DNA from: Lepidurus packardi
Taxonomy: Eukaryota; Arthropoda; Branchiopoda; Notostraca; Triopsidae
Assembly: GCA_023053545.1 (NCBI GenBank)
Contig: JAKZAN010000004.1
Location: 4,836,001 to 4,900,000 of the forward strand
Direction of reading: 5' to 3'
Length of the DNA stretch: 64,000 nt
The translations under genes were made by a program, and so were the position numbers. Shown here one piece after another: positions 13,901-23,674 of this stretch (within the stretch, counting starts at the first letter, position 1; each line of letters begins with the position of its first letter). The notes under the pieces were generated by a model that saw nothing but the letters and a program-made list of their open reading frames with translations, did no database searches and was not told the origin of the DNA.

Positions 13901-16900
13901 TTAAACGCTGATTGCATTGCTGATGGAAACAGGGCCAAGTGCGTCTGCATGGCTGGACTCTTTGGCGATCCGTAAGTTTTTTTCAGTGTTTTCCGGTTCG
14001 AAAACTTTGCATTGATGCAATATGAGATTCTTCAAGTGCAATATCGTTTCCAGTGCTCTAACCAAATATGTGTCTGGTTTATTGATAGGTACTCGCAATG
14101 CCGACCGGAATGTACAACATCTGGAGAGTGTGCCAACACCCTCGCGTGTATTGGTAACCCCGGCAAATGCCTTGATCCTTGTCCGGGTTCCTGTGGAATT
14201 AATGCTGAATGTCGAGTTATTAACCACATTCCGTCTTGCAAGTGTCGCGATGGATACCGAGGAGATCCTTTTACGAACTGTACAGTTGAGCCAGTCGGTA
14301 AGTTTTCCAATTGTCTTTTTCTTCTAAAAAGCAATCCAGTCGTTCTGAAGTTAACTCGAACTACTGCTTTATTTTTTATCTATCTTATTGGTTTTGCTAG
14401 ACTAATTGTTTAACAGAAACGAAACTAGTCTGGTATTTCTTATACGCTAGTCTATTACTCAGAAGTAGGTCACGATTACGGTACTTAATACTTCTTATTT
14501 TTTTTACCAGTCGTGCAAGTAGAATGTATCCGAGATGACCAATGTGCCGCAAACAAGGCTTGTCTGAACCAGAAATGTAAAGACCCATGCATGGACGATG
14601 TTTGCTCACGTAACGCGTTGTGTCGAGTGATTCAACATCGACCTGTATGCACGTGTCCTGCGGGCATGACCGGAGATCCACTCGTCGACTGTTTCTTGGG
14701 TAAAGATTGCCTTAATTTTAACCACTCTCGCTTTAACCATCTTTTATTTTATTATTATTATTATTTTCTTTAGCTGGCTGTCGCGGCAATAGGGATTGTA
14801 ATACAACACATGCTTGCGTCAATCAAGAGTGCCAAGATCCTTGCAAATTCGAGGCCTGCGGCGTCAACGCCCAATGTAACGTTATGAACCATATCCCTAG
14901 GTGCTATTGTCCGGTAGGCATGAAGGGTGATCCGTACACTATTGGCTGCTCTGAACCAGGTAAAGGTCTTACATACCCTTCCCTTTTAGAACATACTAAT
15001 AACCAAAAAATTGTACATTATAGAACCGAACATTGCTGGCTGTAGTGCGGATACTGGTAAGCTTATCGATGTACTTTCCCTACAGCTTTAACCTAAAATA
15101 CTTTCTTTTACAAACAGAATGCCCGCCAGAGGAAGGTTGTAGAAACAGCGTCTGCACCAAAGAAATCTGCAACTGTGGTGATAACGCTGATTGTCAAGTT
15201 ATCGATCACATCCCGGTCTGCGTCTGCAAGCCTAACTATCGCGGTGATCCAACAGATTTCTGCTTTGCCGGCTGCCGATCCGATTTGGGTAAGTCAACAC
15301 GAGTTTTTGTATAAATTAGAACAGGTTGTTTAAAATGCGCGATGCAATGTAGAATGTCCTGAAACTCGGGCTTGTGTGAATGGCGACTGTAAGCCTGTCT
15401 GTGGCCTTGCAAATGAGCCCTGTATCAGCGGTGCTCTTTGCCATGGCGTCAACCACAAGGCGGTGTGTAGCTGTCCTGATAACTTCCAAGGCAACCCCAG
15501 CACCGGTTGTACTGCTGCAGGTTGCACGGCGAAGGATGACTGTCCGTCAGTTCAGGCCTGCATTAATGGAGTATGTGAAGATCCTTGCTCCGCTCCCAAC
15601 GTCTGCCCTCCTTCCCAGGAGTGCACAGTTTTCAACCATACTGTCGATTGCGGGTGTCCTCCTGGTTTTGAACCCAACAGGGACAACACCGATCAGCTTT
15701 GCACCAGATTGGATGTTGCTTGCGAAACAGACTCGGATTGTCCGAGCCAGTTAGCTTGTATCAATTTGGGTAGAACTAACCAATGCCTTAATCCTTGCGA
15801 GACATTAAGTCCTTGTGGAGCGCCGAATGCGATCTGCCAAGTCCGAGACACCGAACCGTACCGTACCATGATCTGTACTTGTCCTCCCGGCTACGCCGGT
15901 TACGCCATGAAGGAGTGTGTCGTTGTGGCGGAAGAATGCCCAATTGAACAAGGCTACGTACTTGATCCCTTCGGTAACTGCACTTGCCCTGAAGACCAAG
16001 GTAAAGTGCGAAACGCGCAGGGCGACTGCCTCTGTGACATCCAAAGGAACATGGTTCCGGGCCCAAGCGGTACTTGCGTTTGCGATGTCGTCAAGGGCTT
16101 CGTCATGAAGGACGAACGAGAATGCGTATGTGATGCTACCAAGGACTATGTTATGGTCCAAGGCCGCTGCGTCTGTGACCCTGCCAAGAACCTTACTAGG
16201 ATGGAGGATGGAACTTGTATTTGCGATCCGGTTCTTGGTATGAAGCCGGGTCCGAACGGCGTCTGTCAACGTAAGATGATTTTGGCTTTATTTATATAAT
16301 ACGATCGTATTTATAATGTGTGTCTTCAAAATGTAGCTCCTCAACCTACGATAGTCCCCGACTGTGAAAGGAACGAAGACTGCCCGGACGACAAGTTCTG
16401 TTTACAGACCCAACAGAAATGCCTCGACCCTTGCGCGTATGAAGAATGTGGTGCGAACGCACTTTGCGTTCGTAATAACCATCAGGCCGTGTGTCAGTGT
16501 CCCCCAGGATACTCCGGCGACCCCCAAAAAGGCTGCAGTAAGTACCCGTCTTCTAAAATAACTCCCTGAAAGTTTAAATTCTTTTTCTAAAAAAATGTTT
16601 GTTCTTTCAGTTGATCGTACACAGCGTACAGACTTCCCACGCCCGGATATGGTCGTCAACTGTCTAGCCGATGGTGTTCAAGTGGATATTCACGTTGGCA
16701 ATCTGGCTTTCGACGGCGTTATTTACGTCAAGGGCCATTCTAAGGACGAAGCCTGCCGTAAAGTCATTTCAGCCGACAGAGACCAAGGATCCATCGACTT
16801 TAAGGTCAAGTTCGGATCCTGCGATCTGATGCTGATTGAGGGCGAATCGGCGTTTATCTTGGTGATCCAGAAACATCCTAAACTCGTGACATACAAGGCG

Positions 16901-17897
16901 CAAGCCTACCACATCAAATGCGTGTATGACACGGCCGAGAAATCCGTCCAGGTTGGCTTCAACGTTTCCATGGTCACCACCGCTGGGACTATTTCCAACA
17001 CTGGCCCTCCTCCTACTTGCGCCCTCCGAATTGTGGCTCCCGGCGGCCAAGAAATTAATCAAGCTACCATCGGTGACTTGCTCGTGCTCCAAATGGATGT
17101 TCAACCCACAAGTAAACTAAAGAACGCTTTTAGAAAAGAATTTTTGTTTACGCAGAAAACTTGTTATGCAGGTATCTATGGTGGATTTGCCCGTAGCTGT
17201 TACGCTGTAACTGAAGGTGCTGAGTATTTGGTAACGGACGAGCATGGCTGTGCTACCGACACGACCATTTTTGGCCAGTGGACTCAAGATCCTGATAGCC
17301 AAATTCTGAGCGCCTCTTTCAGCGCTTTTAAATTCCCTTCAGCAGATAACATTCGATTCCAATGTAACATCCGGGTCTGCTTCGGACGCTGTCAACCGGT
17401 CAATTGCGACGGCTCCGACGCTTTTGGACGTAAACGTCGCCAAGTGTCCGGTACGATTCCTGGCGTCAATTTGACAGCGGCAGTTATCCGAGAATCTGCC
17501 GTTGATGGACAGTTACGTGAAGAGGTCGTGGTGCAATCTAATGTCATCTACACTTCCGACCGCGGACCGGAAGAGCGTTTCACCGCTCCAACAGAAGGTA
17601 AATAATCTTTATATAACATGCTCTAGTATTCGGTAATGAAAATCTCCCCTGTTTTTTATAGCCCCGGATGTATTTAAAGAAACGTTCTGCATCTCGTATT
17701 GGAATTTCATTGTGGCCCTTATCATAACGGCGTTACTGGCTTTGGTGGCGGTAGCGTTGGCGGTCTGCTGCTGGTTAACAGCGTATCGTCGACGACCCAA
17801 GTTTGAAGGACCACTGCCTCATCCAGCCGAGTTCCCCAATCCGCTGTTTACCACACCAGAACCCGTAACTGAACCCTCGCCTGATTATCTTCATTAG
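66..17897 (+). CDS. dpy: Dumpy, 3' portion (partial at 5' end)
   Basis: Giant modular membrane-anchored matrix protein that ties epidermis to cuticle. The part visible here is a long run of cysteine-rich EGF-like modules alternating with DPY-type modules (recurring NPC..PCGPNS.C and RPEC...DC signatures), then a ZP domain, a furin-type site, one membrane helix and a ~35-residue tail ending DYLH and a TAG stop at 17895-17897. The order EGF/DPY array-ZP-TM is diagnostic for Dumpy. I resolve 43 exons split by short GT-AG introns, nearly all phase 1, and all frames join without a break. The first visible exon starts after an AG at 64-65, so the N-terminal part lies outside the window. Oddities: the cassette array at 1997-11862, a 33-nt exon at 15024-15056, and a 322-nt intron at 12624-12945. 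Exon ends are by eye; identity is secure. Confidence 0.93.
1997..11862 (+). repeat. dpy: Tandem array of eight three-exon EGF/DPY cassettes inside dpy
   Basis: Eight head-to-tail units of ~1.19-1.30 kb, each with exons a, b and c of about 330, 315 and 345 nt. Every exon length is divisible by three and flanked by phase-1 introns, so any unit can be added or lost in frame (~330 residues each). Exons a/b/c: 1997-2329/2444-2755/2833-3177; 3247-3573/3638-3952/4013-4360; 4437-4766/4831-5145/5205-5552; 5629-5958/6021-6335/6397-6741; 6819-7148/7211-7525/7657-8007; 8100-8432/8554-8868/8957-9301; 9361-9702/9870-10184/10255-10602; 10665-10997/11141-11455/11518-11862. Units 2-5 are nearly identical even in their introns (5959-6020 and 7149-7210 differ at about one base), showing recent duplication or gene conversion. 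Outer units are more diverged. Confidence 0.93.
11961..16537 (+). other. dpy: dpy exons distal to the array, irregular EGF region
   Basis: Exons: 11961-12623, 12946-13275, 13432-13604, 13685-13971, 14089-14297, 14511-14699, 14774-14959, 15024-15056, 15118-15288, 15353-16270 and 16337-16537. The first is an a-type module fused to a further module with no intron between, so the cassette rhythm ends here. The 918-nt exon 15353-16270 has a different cysteine pattern, with several short C.CDP.KG-type repeats (for example CVCDVVKGFVMKDERECVCD), a low-complexity cysteine stalk before the last EGF module at 16337-16537. The acceptor at 12945 is chosen because it joins phase 1 into VVTEVVPRPTP; using the AG three bases later would remove one residue. 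Exon frames are consistent throughout. Confidence 0.82.
16611..17597 (+). other. dpy: ZP (zona pellucida) domain of Dumpy with furin-type site
   Basis: Exons 16611-17111 and 17172-17597 encode a ZP module beginning around PDMVVNCLADGVQVDIHV and containing IYGGFARSCYA and CNIRVCFGRCQPVNC, the cysteine-spaced ZP-N and ZP-C halves. ZP domains polymerise extracellular filaments. The dibasic run RKRR at 17429-17440 fits the cleavage site that usually follows a ZP domain and releases the ectodomain. The 60-nt segment 17112-17171 is treated as an intron because it has GTAAAC and GCAG ends and splicing restores TSIYGGFARSC. It is also open in frame (20 codons), so retention would not cause a stop. 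Confidence 0.88.
17662..17897 (+). other. dpy: Membrane anchor and cytoplasmic tail of Dumpy
   Basis: The last exon begins after the AG at 17660-17661 in phase 1. It encodes a hydrophobic stretch (FIVALIITALLALVAVALAV) followed by CCW and the basic stop-transfer RRR, then a short proline-rich tail rich in PEP/FPNP motifs, ending at TAG 17895-17897. This gives a type I membrane topology with the ZP and EGF arrays outside the cell. Confidence 0.9.
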
Positions 17898-19400
17898 TAA
17901 TGCCAAACGTAGATGTTAGGAAGTGTCGCCAAGGTTAACGTCACTGGAAACCTTAGCTTTTTATGTTAGTTTTTTTAACCCGTCCTCTCATCTCCCATCT
18001 ATTTCCCCATATGAAACGTAACCAATAATTGGTCATTCGGTTTGGTTTATGTGCTTCATTTTTCTTTTTTTAAAAACTATGAAACGCGATTCAGATGAAA
18101 CGCACTGCAGATGCAATTGCTTTAATTTGTGATTTAATGAGAGAAGAGAGAGGGGAGGGACCTAGATTTCTGCGCTGAAGGACTCTGGGAATCGGCACTG
18201 ATCGATGTACAGTTTTGCGAAGCTGAATTCTCACAGTTCGCAGGGCAGATCCAGTGACGTCATGGTAACTCTCCTGCTGCCTTCAGCTTGAAAGATGTAG
18301 GGCCCATTTCTCTTGTATTCAGTCAGTAGTGACTTGATCCAGCTAGGAAAAGTGAAATGTAGTTTAGCGTTGAATTTCCCAGGATCTTGGGGTTGATGCG
18401 CTTTTTAATTGTTAACCGCAGTAAATTCATGGTCTTCCGATTCATGGTCTTCTGCTGTCTTGTTTTGGTAAAAATTTTTAAGACTAAGCAAAACTCATAA
18501 GAAAAAACACATTACATTTACTGTTAACCCCTGGTGCTCTAATCTCTTTATACTTGTAACTGGCAGCCCAGTGCTTGTAGACGTTTTTTAAGTATACTAA
18601 AAGATAACGCCCGTTTCTTGGCGGAACCCTGTATAGCCTTCTATGAAAAATACATATTTGCAATAATCGTGGTTCATTTGATACAAAATTTAGAAGTAAT
18701 GGCAATTATTTGAAAAAAAATTGATGAAAAAATACTAATGGTTTTTGTAGTAATTTTCGGTGACATTGTTTTGACTTTTTCTTATCACCATGTTTTCGTT
18801 CTTACACCACCCGTGTGGTGGCATCAGAAGTCCATGCGGGGGTGCTCTCTACCTAAGTTTGTCCTTCCCAAGTATTTGCGGACCGTAAGTCCAGAAAAGA
18901 AAATGTTTGTTTAAAGAGGCCTAGGATGGGCAGGTTCGGCGTGCTCCGGTGTTTGCAAACGTTGACCCTAGGCCAGAGAACTTGTTGCCCCCCTCCCCTA
19001 CGTCTTACCCCTTGCAAAATTCCCTATAAAAGCTTATGTAAATATAAATATGCATTAGATGCATATAATGTATATACAAATATTATATGCGAATGTGCAT
19101 TATATGCATTATGCTTGTATAAATCCCTATAGCTTACTCTCTTTTTCGGGAGTCGTTTGTCAGAAGTCGAAGTGAGCCGAAGCCTAGCTAGTTGTTTTAA
19201 GTCAAACGAAGTCAAGCCAGGTGTTTGTTGTATTGAGCATCAATATGTTCAAGTTTATCCCGCAACAAGCGCGTTACCTTCAAGTCAAAGTTGTTTTAAC
19301 TCAAGATTTCATTCCCGATCCACCCCAGTCAGACACGTGGCATTTTATGGACTTGGGACATTGGGATCAACAAGTTTGTTGCCGCTGAACTGTTGTGCAC
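17898..19400. other. dpy 3' UTR and intergenic sequence
   Basis: No coding potential on either strand beyond short open frames. I found no canonical AATAAA within the first ~2 kb after the dpy stop, so the 3' end cannot be placed. At 19030-19125 there is AT-rich sequence with repeated TATGCAT-type words, probably simple repeat. Confidence 0.5.
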
Positions 19401-19423
19401 CCAGAAGCACCCCTATAAAAACG

Positions 19424-19458
19424 TCAGTTGCTCTCTAGCAAGCAGTCTTTGCGGACGT
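19424..19458 (+). promoter_or_regulatory. Consensus Inr + DPE core promoter
   Basis: TCAGTT at 19424-19429 matches the arthropod initiator TCAKTY, with A+1 at 19426. GGACGT at 19453-19458 matches the DPE consensus RGWYVT and lies exactly at +28 to +33. A TATA-like CTATAAAA at 19413-19420 is too close (about -12) to be the TATA of this start. A good 5' splice site (GAG|GTAAGA) follows at 19614/19615. The transcript would run into the inverted-repeat locus. Non-LTR and some LTR retroelements also use Inr+DPE promoters, so a mobile-element origin is possible. Confidence 0.55.
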
Positions 19459-19936
19459 GCTTTTCTTGAGCGATGTTCTTGAGCGATTTTTTTTAGTGAT
19501 TCCTTGAGTTAAACATTACCAATCGGATTAAGTGTTACCTACGAAAACTTCGAAACAATTCCTTATCGACGCGTAAGTCAACTTTTAGAAGCCTAGAGGG
19601 TTGGCGAAATCGAGGTAAGAGAACCTTTTTATTTACCAAAGTCGTTGTTTAAAACATAAAAGTTTAATTTTGAGGAAATTTTCCTTCCTTCTATTTTTTT
19701 TTATTTTTTCATGAAGATTGCAGAAAATTCAAACTACTCATTCTTATATTATTTTTTGTTGAATTTTTATGCTAAGATGAAGAAGTTTAGAGGAGTTTAG
19801 AGAGATTCAACAAATATTTTTGGTTGCAAAGAAAACGTCTGAAACGTGTAGTACTTATGTTTTTTTGTCACTGGATGTCTACAACGCGAATCTGGACAAG
19901 TTTTATCCTTCTCCAAAGTGAAGTGGTTTTCGTAGG

Positions 19937-20101
19937 GTACGAGAAGATTCACCACAGCCAAAACCTTTTTTACTAATCCTGTAAACTCACCACAACTGCC
20001 CTCTAGTGACAATTCCCCACAGTAAAATTCCCCACAGTTGGCTCCACAGCCAAAACCTGTTTTTACTAATCCTGTAAACTCACCACAACTGTTCTCTAGA
20101 A
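19937..20101 (+). repeat. Left flanking inverted repeat (with internal duplication)
   Basis: Contains the block GTACGAGAAGATTCACCACA, followed by CCAAAACC and TAAACTCACCACAACTG. The reverse complement of the same block occurs at 23590-23674. The left copy is internally duplicated: the CACAGCCAAAACC...CACCACAACTG part recurs at about 20045-20092. It abuts the left gene-derived arm directly, so it may be a terminal inverted repeat of a mobile element that enclosed gene fragments. Confidence 0.65.
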
Positions 20102-21093
20102 GAAAAGGCACTTATTAATACAGGGTCCTTAGGTGATTTACTTCCACCATTAAACGCTGCAATGTTTCCGCGAGGTTAAATCCATCTTCCAACCGCTCCG
20201 TAATGCCATTAAAATCTCGCTAAAAAAGTAAAAAATAAATAAAAAATGAGTATCTCAGAGGTGTCAAATAAAATATCTATTTACCTCAGCTATAATGCGG
20301 ACCATTGAGACGTCGAAAGTCACCCTGTGAAGTAGATCCCGAATGTCGCTTCTGGTCAGCCTCAAAGTTTCGCGGACTTCTTCATGCCTCTCTCGCATTT
20401 CTTGCTTGAACTCCTGGAATTCCTTGTAAAACGCCGCAAACTCTTGACCGGAACGCTGCTCTCGACTTCCAGCAGCTCCTGGCTCAGAACTTCCAGCTTC
20501 AGGGGTACGGCTCGTGTAATCCGACTCGTTACGTTCTGACGGTACATTGGCGTGCAGGGAAGGCGAAGTTTCCTCACTGGATCGGTTCACGTTTTGCAGT
20601 TGCATCAAATGGGGCATGAAGGATTGGAATCCCGCTATTGGAAGAACGACGACGTGTACCAGCGTTCAGGGATGAACGTCTTACCGGCGAAAAGGGTCCT
20701 AATGAAAAATTGAGACAATCCTCCACAAATAAGCTCGAATCTCTAGGTCGTGAGCCCAAACTGTCCCGAACGGGGGAGCATAACGAGTCAATCGGAGCTA
20801 TTAGGGAGGACGTCCGACGTGAGTTTCCAAGTACCAGGCGCTGGCGAATACTGAACGGGACTGAAAATACTCTCTGAAGCCTCGAAGCCATTCGAGTTTT
20901 CGGAAACTTTTGGAAAAGTGGTATCAGTCTTGGCGGGGGGCGCGGCTTGGGGTAGATTGCAGCTGAGCCACGAGATCTATTGAAACCGAAGTGAAGCGTG
21001 GCATTGGAGGTGGAAGGTACAATAGCAAAGGCGCTGGAATTAGAAGAGTTTAAGTTAGTGGCAGCATTCGGTTTGTTCCGTTCCAACCGATCG
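20102..21093 (-). repeat. Left arm of a ~1-kb inverted repeat (C-terminal half of a NEDD1-like gene)
   Basis: This segment is the near-identical reverse complement of 22266-23250. On the minus strand it encodes the C-terminal half of a protein with S-P motifs (FSPVRRSSLNAG) and a helical C-terminus (EFAAFYKEFQEFKQEMRER...; then RDFNGITERLEDGF) ending at a TAA at 20115-20117. The last intron (20220-20284, 65 nt) keeps a canonical GT donor, unlike the other arm. The minus-strand reading frame continues beyond the arm to about 21200 (KAPWVVKSIPAPSARPS), so the left copy retains more upstream coding sequence than the right. A frame change near 20620-20640 is shared with the right arm. Confidence 0.85.
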
Positions 21094-21225
21094 GGTGAAC
21101 CAGAACGTGAAATGCCTTTGGACTGACTGGCATTGAAGCTGTTCTTCAAGGAAGGTCGCGCTGAAGGAGCTGGAATGGATTTCACTACCCAAGGAGCCTT
21201 CCATAGAAGGCTACTTGGGTAGTGA
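20115..21225 (-). pseudogene. NEDD1-like C-terminal half, minus-strand copy
   Basis: Two exons, 20285 to about 21200 and 20115-20219. The reading frame running to about 20574 (through DATAKREPIQ) and the frame that starts with MPHLMQLQNVNRSS at 20617 overlap. No convincing intron joins them, so one frame change is needed. The protein has low-complexity Ser/Pro/Arg sequence followed by an amphipathic helical C-terminus, resembling the layout of NEDD1 (WD40 head, S-P rich middle, gamma-tubulin-binding helical tail). No WD40 exons lie upstream of it on this strand; it stops at the hairpin 21183-21224. It is therefore a 5'-truncated copy. NEDD1 homology of this half is tentative. Confidence 0.5.
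21183..21224. repeat. 42-bp near-perfect hairpin at the rearrangement junction
   Basis: A 19-bp stem (CACTACCCAAGGAGCCTTC against GAAGGCTACTTGGGTAGTG, one mismatch) with a 4-nt loop CATA. It sits where the minus-strand coding sequence of the left copy ends, and fits a fold-back or template-switch breakpoint. Confidence 0.8.
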
Positions 21226-21503
21226 GTCGTTTTGCCCCGGGTCGTTTTGAGCATGCGTCAAAATTTGAACCTCACGAGAAACGAAAAAAGTTTCGTTTAC
21301 GGTTTATTGTTTTATGTAAGAAAACTTCTTTCTTTCCTGGTTTGTGCAAAACTTTTCCTAGTTTGTGCAAAACTTTTTTTATAGTGTTCAAACTCGATTC
21401 AGGAGCTTTTCTTTTATCTATATACAACAGTGTCCAGTTTGAGTTTCATTGTTGGGAAAGAAGAAATCGTTCTCTCTATACGTATACATGCCCAAAAGAG
21501 ACC

Positions 21504-22207
21504 ATGGCAAGTTCAAACATCTTTGTTGCCTGCACTGGAAAGAATGTTTCAATATGGGACCGCAAAAACAACATCTTGAAGAATTTCGTTTAAATGGTAA
21601 GTTATTGCCCTTACTTTTCCAATCATATAGTTATTCACGTGTTGCATTGCATCCTTAGACGTTACAGTTCATACTAATACCATTTCTTCTCTTTTGTACA
21701 ATAGGTTCAATCACAGACGTGTCATGTAGTTCCAATGGAAAGCTCATAGCAGCCACGCTTGAGAACGAGTCGCATCTGCAGTTAATCGACGTCGAGAACT
21801 TAACTGTTCGTCCAGCCAGCATTCTTCCAGTACGTGCCGTATCAAATTAAAATTTATATCTGTTTGCATTTAACAAGGTTTTCTTTTAGACTCCTGTGAC
21901 TTGCGTCTCCTTTGTGCCCAAACAGACAGATCGAGTTGTCCTTGGTCAGGCGAACGGAAGCGTTTACGTCTGGGATTGCGCGAAGAGCAAAATCCAACAA
22001 AACTTCGCCGTTGTAAGTTTAAACCATTGTTATCTTCCGTCCAAACTCTCACGTTATTCTTACCAGACTCGCCGAGAAGGTGTGAGGAAAGTCCACTCCA
22101 ACGGTACATCGGTAGCAAGTGGACAGACGAATGGCATGATCTCCATCTTTGGACACCAAACCGGCCAACAGTTAACCCAATTACCTTGCCCGGCTGGCAG
22201 TTCTGCT
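21504..22207 (+). pseudogene. WD40 N-terminal exons of a NEDD1/Grip71-like gene, frameshifted
   Basis: Four exons, 21504-21596, 21705-21829, 21890-22012 and 22067-22207, with 54-108-nt introns. They encode FVACTGKNVSIWD, SITDVSCSSNGKLIAATLE, TPVTCVSFVPKQTDRVVLGQ with GSVYVWD, and SVASGQTNGMISIFGH, i.e. about the first three WD40 blades. Order and content resemble NEDD1 (compare its KIWD, VNIWD and YIASGSLSGEI segments). ATG 21504 has a good context (GACCATGG). Exon 1 is one base short: it runs into TAA at 21591-21593, whereas one extra T before 21591 would give VLNG and join exon 2 in phase 1. After exon 4 the donor GTAAGC at 22208 leads within 60 bp into the right arm, so the remaining blades are missing. 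I read this as a truncated, broken copy; an assembly error is the alternative. Confidence 0.6.
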
Positions 22208-22265
22208 GTAAGCAACCATTCCTTCCATTAGTGTAGTATTTACTCAATAAAACTTCGGTTCGGTT

Positions 22266-23250
22266 CGATCGGTTGGAACAGAACAAACCGAATGCTGCCA
22301 CTAACTTAAACTCTTCTAATTCCAGCGCCTTTGCAATTGTACCTTCCACCTCCAATGCCACGCTTCACTTCGGTTTCAATAGATCTCGTGGCTCAGCTGC
22401 AATCTACCCCAAGCCGCGCCCCCCGCCAAGACTGATACCACTTTTCCAAAAGTTTCCGAAAACTCGAATGGCTTCGAGGCTTCAGAGAGTATTTTCAGTC
22501 CCGTTCAGTATTCGCCAGCGCCTGGTACTTGGAAACTCACGTCGGACGTCCTCCCTAATAGCTCCGATTGACTCGTTATGCTCCCCCGTTCGGGACAGTT
22601 TGGGCTCACGACCTAGAGATTCGAGCTTATTTGTGGAGGATTGTCTCAATTTTTCATTAGGACCCTTTTCGCCGGTAAGACGTTCATCCCTGAACGCTGG
22701 TACACGTCGTCGTTCTTCCAATAGCGGGATTCCAATCCTTCATGCCCCATTTGATGCAACTGCAAGACGTGAACCGATCCAGTGAGGAAACTTCGCCTTC
22801 CCTGCACGCCAATGTACCGTCAGAACGTAACGAGTCGGATTACACGAGCCGTACCCCTGAAGCTGGAAGTTCTGAGCCAGGAGCTGCTGGAAGTCGAGAG
22901 CAGCGTTCCGGTCAAGAGTTTGCGGCGTTTTACAAGGAATTCCAGGAGTTCAAGCAAGAAATGCGAGAGAGGCATGAAGAAGTCCGCGAAACTTTGAGGC
23001 TGACCAGAAGCGACATTCGGGATCTACTTCACAGGGTGACTTTCGACGTCTCAATGGTCCGCATTATAGCTGAGGCAAATAGATATTTTATTTGACACTT
23101 CTGAGATATTCATTTTTTATTTATTTTTTTAGCGAGATTTTAATGGCATTACCGAGCGGTTGGAAGATGGATTTAACCTCGTGGAAACATTGCAGCGTTT
23201 AATGGTGGAAGTAAATCACGTAAGGACCCTGTATTAATAAGTGCCTTTTC
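22266..23250 (+). repeat. Right arm of the inverted repeat (C-terminal half of a NEDD1-like gene)
   Basis: Near-identical reverse complement of 20102-21093. Only scattered substitutions are visible, a few of which change residues (K/R, N/D, V/A, R/Q). On the plus strand it encodes the same Ser/Pro-rich then helical C-terminus, with exons ending at 23074 and resuming at 23133-23237 (TAA 23235-23237). The donor at 23075-23076 is GC where the other arm has GT. Homology to the left arm stops abruptly at 22266 (CGATCGG), about 60 bp after the last WD40 exon, which does not splice in frame to it in any obvious way. Confidence 0.85.
22273..23237 (+). pseudogene. NEDD1-like C-terminal half, plus-strand copy
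   Basis: Same coding content as the minus-strand copy and carried on the same strand as the WD40 exons at 21504-22207, so it looks like the rear half of that broken gene. The first open frame (to 22785) and the frame from ATG 22742 overlap. Translation through the helical tail needs the second frame. The final intron 23075-23132 has a GC donor and TTTTAG acceptor; if spliced, AE|RDFNGITERLEDGF is restored. An AATAAA at 23780-23785 could serve a plus-strand transcript. Loss of most WD40 blades and the frame changes argue against a functional NEDD1. Confidence 0.5.
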
Positions 23251-23589
23251 TCGTCATTTCGTGTCCTTTTGTGTAAATTACGTGCCTTCATTACAAGAGA
23301 ACTTTAATGAGATTTTAAGATTTTTGGAAATTTAGTTTAGTTGTAAGTTAGTACTAAATTTATAAGTATTGTATTTCAAGTATTTAACTGGAATGGGTTT
23401 TGTTAAGTAAGTTAAGATTCTAGTAATAAGTTGGTTAAAATGGATCTCAGTGGATTAGGAAGTTAATTCAAGGAGAGATTACAAACTACAACTCGTTTTG
23501 TGTTACAAACTAGGGGAGTGGAGGAAGGCTTTAAGGTGGGTTTCCCCACTATGTCAGTATTCAATGATCACACTGTGGTGAATTTTTGT

Positions 23590-23674
23590 GTGGGGAATTG
23601 TCACTAGAGAACAGTTGTGGTGAGTTTACAGGATTAGTAAAAACAGGTTTTGGCTGTGGTGAATCTTCTCGTAC
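23590..23674 (-). repeat. Right flanking inverted repeat
   Basis: Reverse complement of the block at 19937-20101 (GTTGTGGTGAGTTTACAG, AAACAGGTTTTGGCTGTGG, CTTCTCGTAC). It lies ~340 bp outside the right arm, whereas the left copy abuts its arm. Together the pair bounds about 3.7 kb. Confidence 0.65.

Noticed and set aside
19413-19420. TATA box for the start at 19426
   Set aside because: Only ~12 bp from the initiator, whereas a functional TATA lies near -30.
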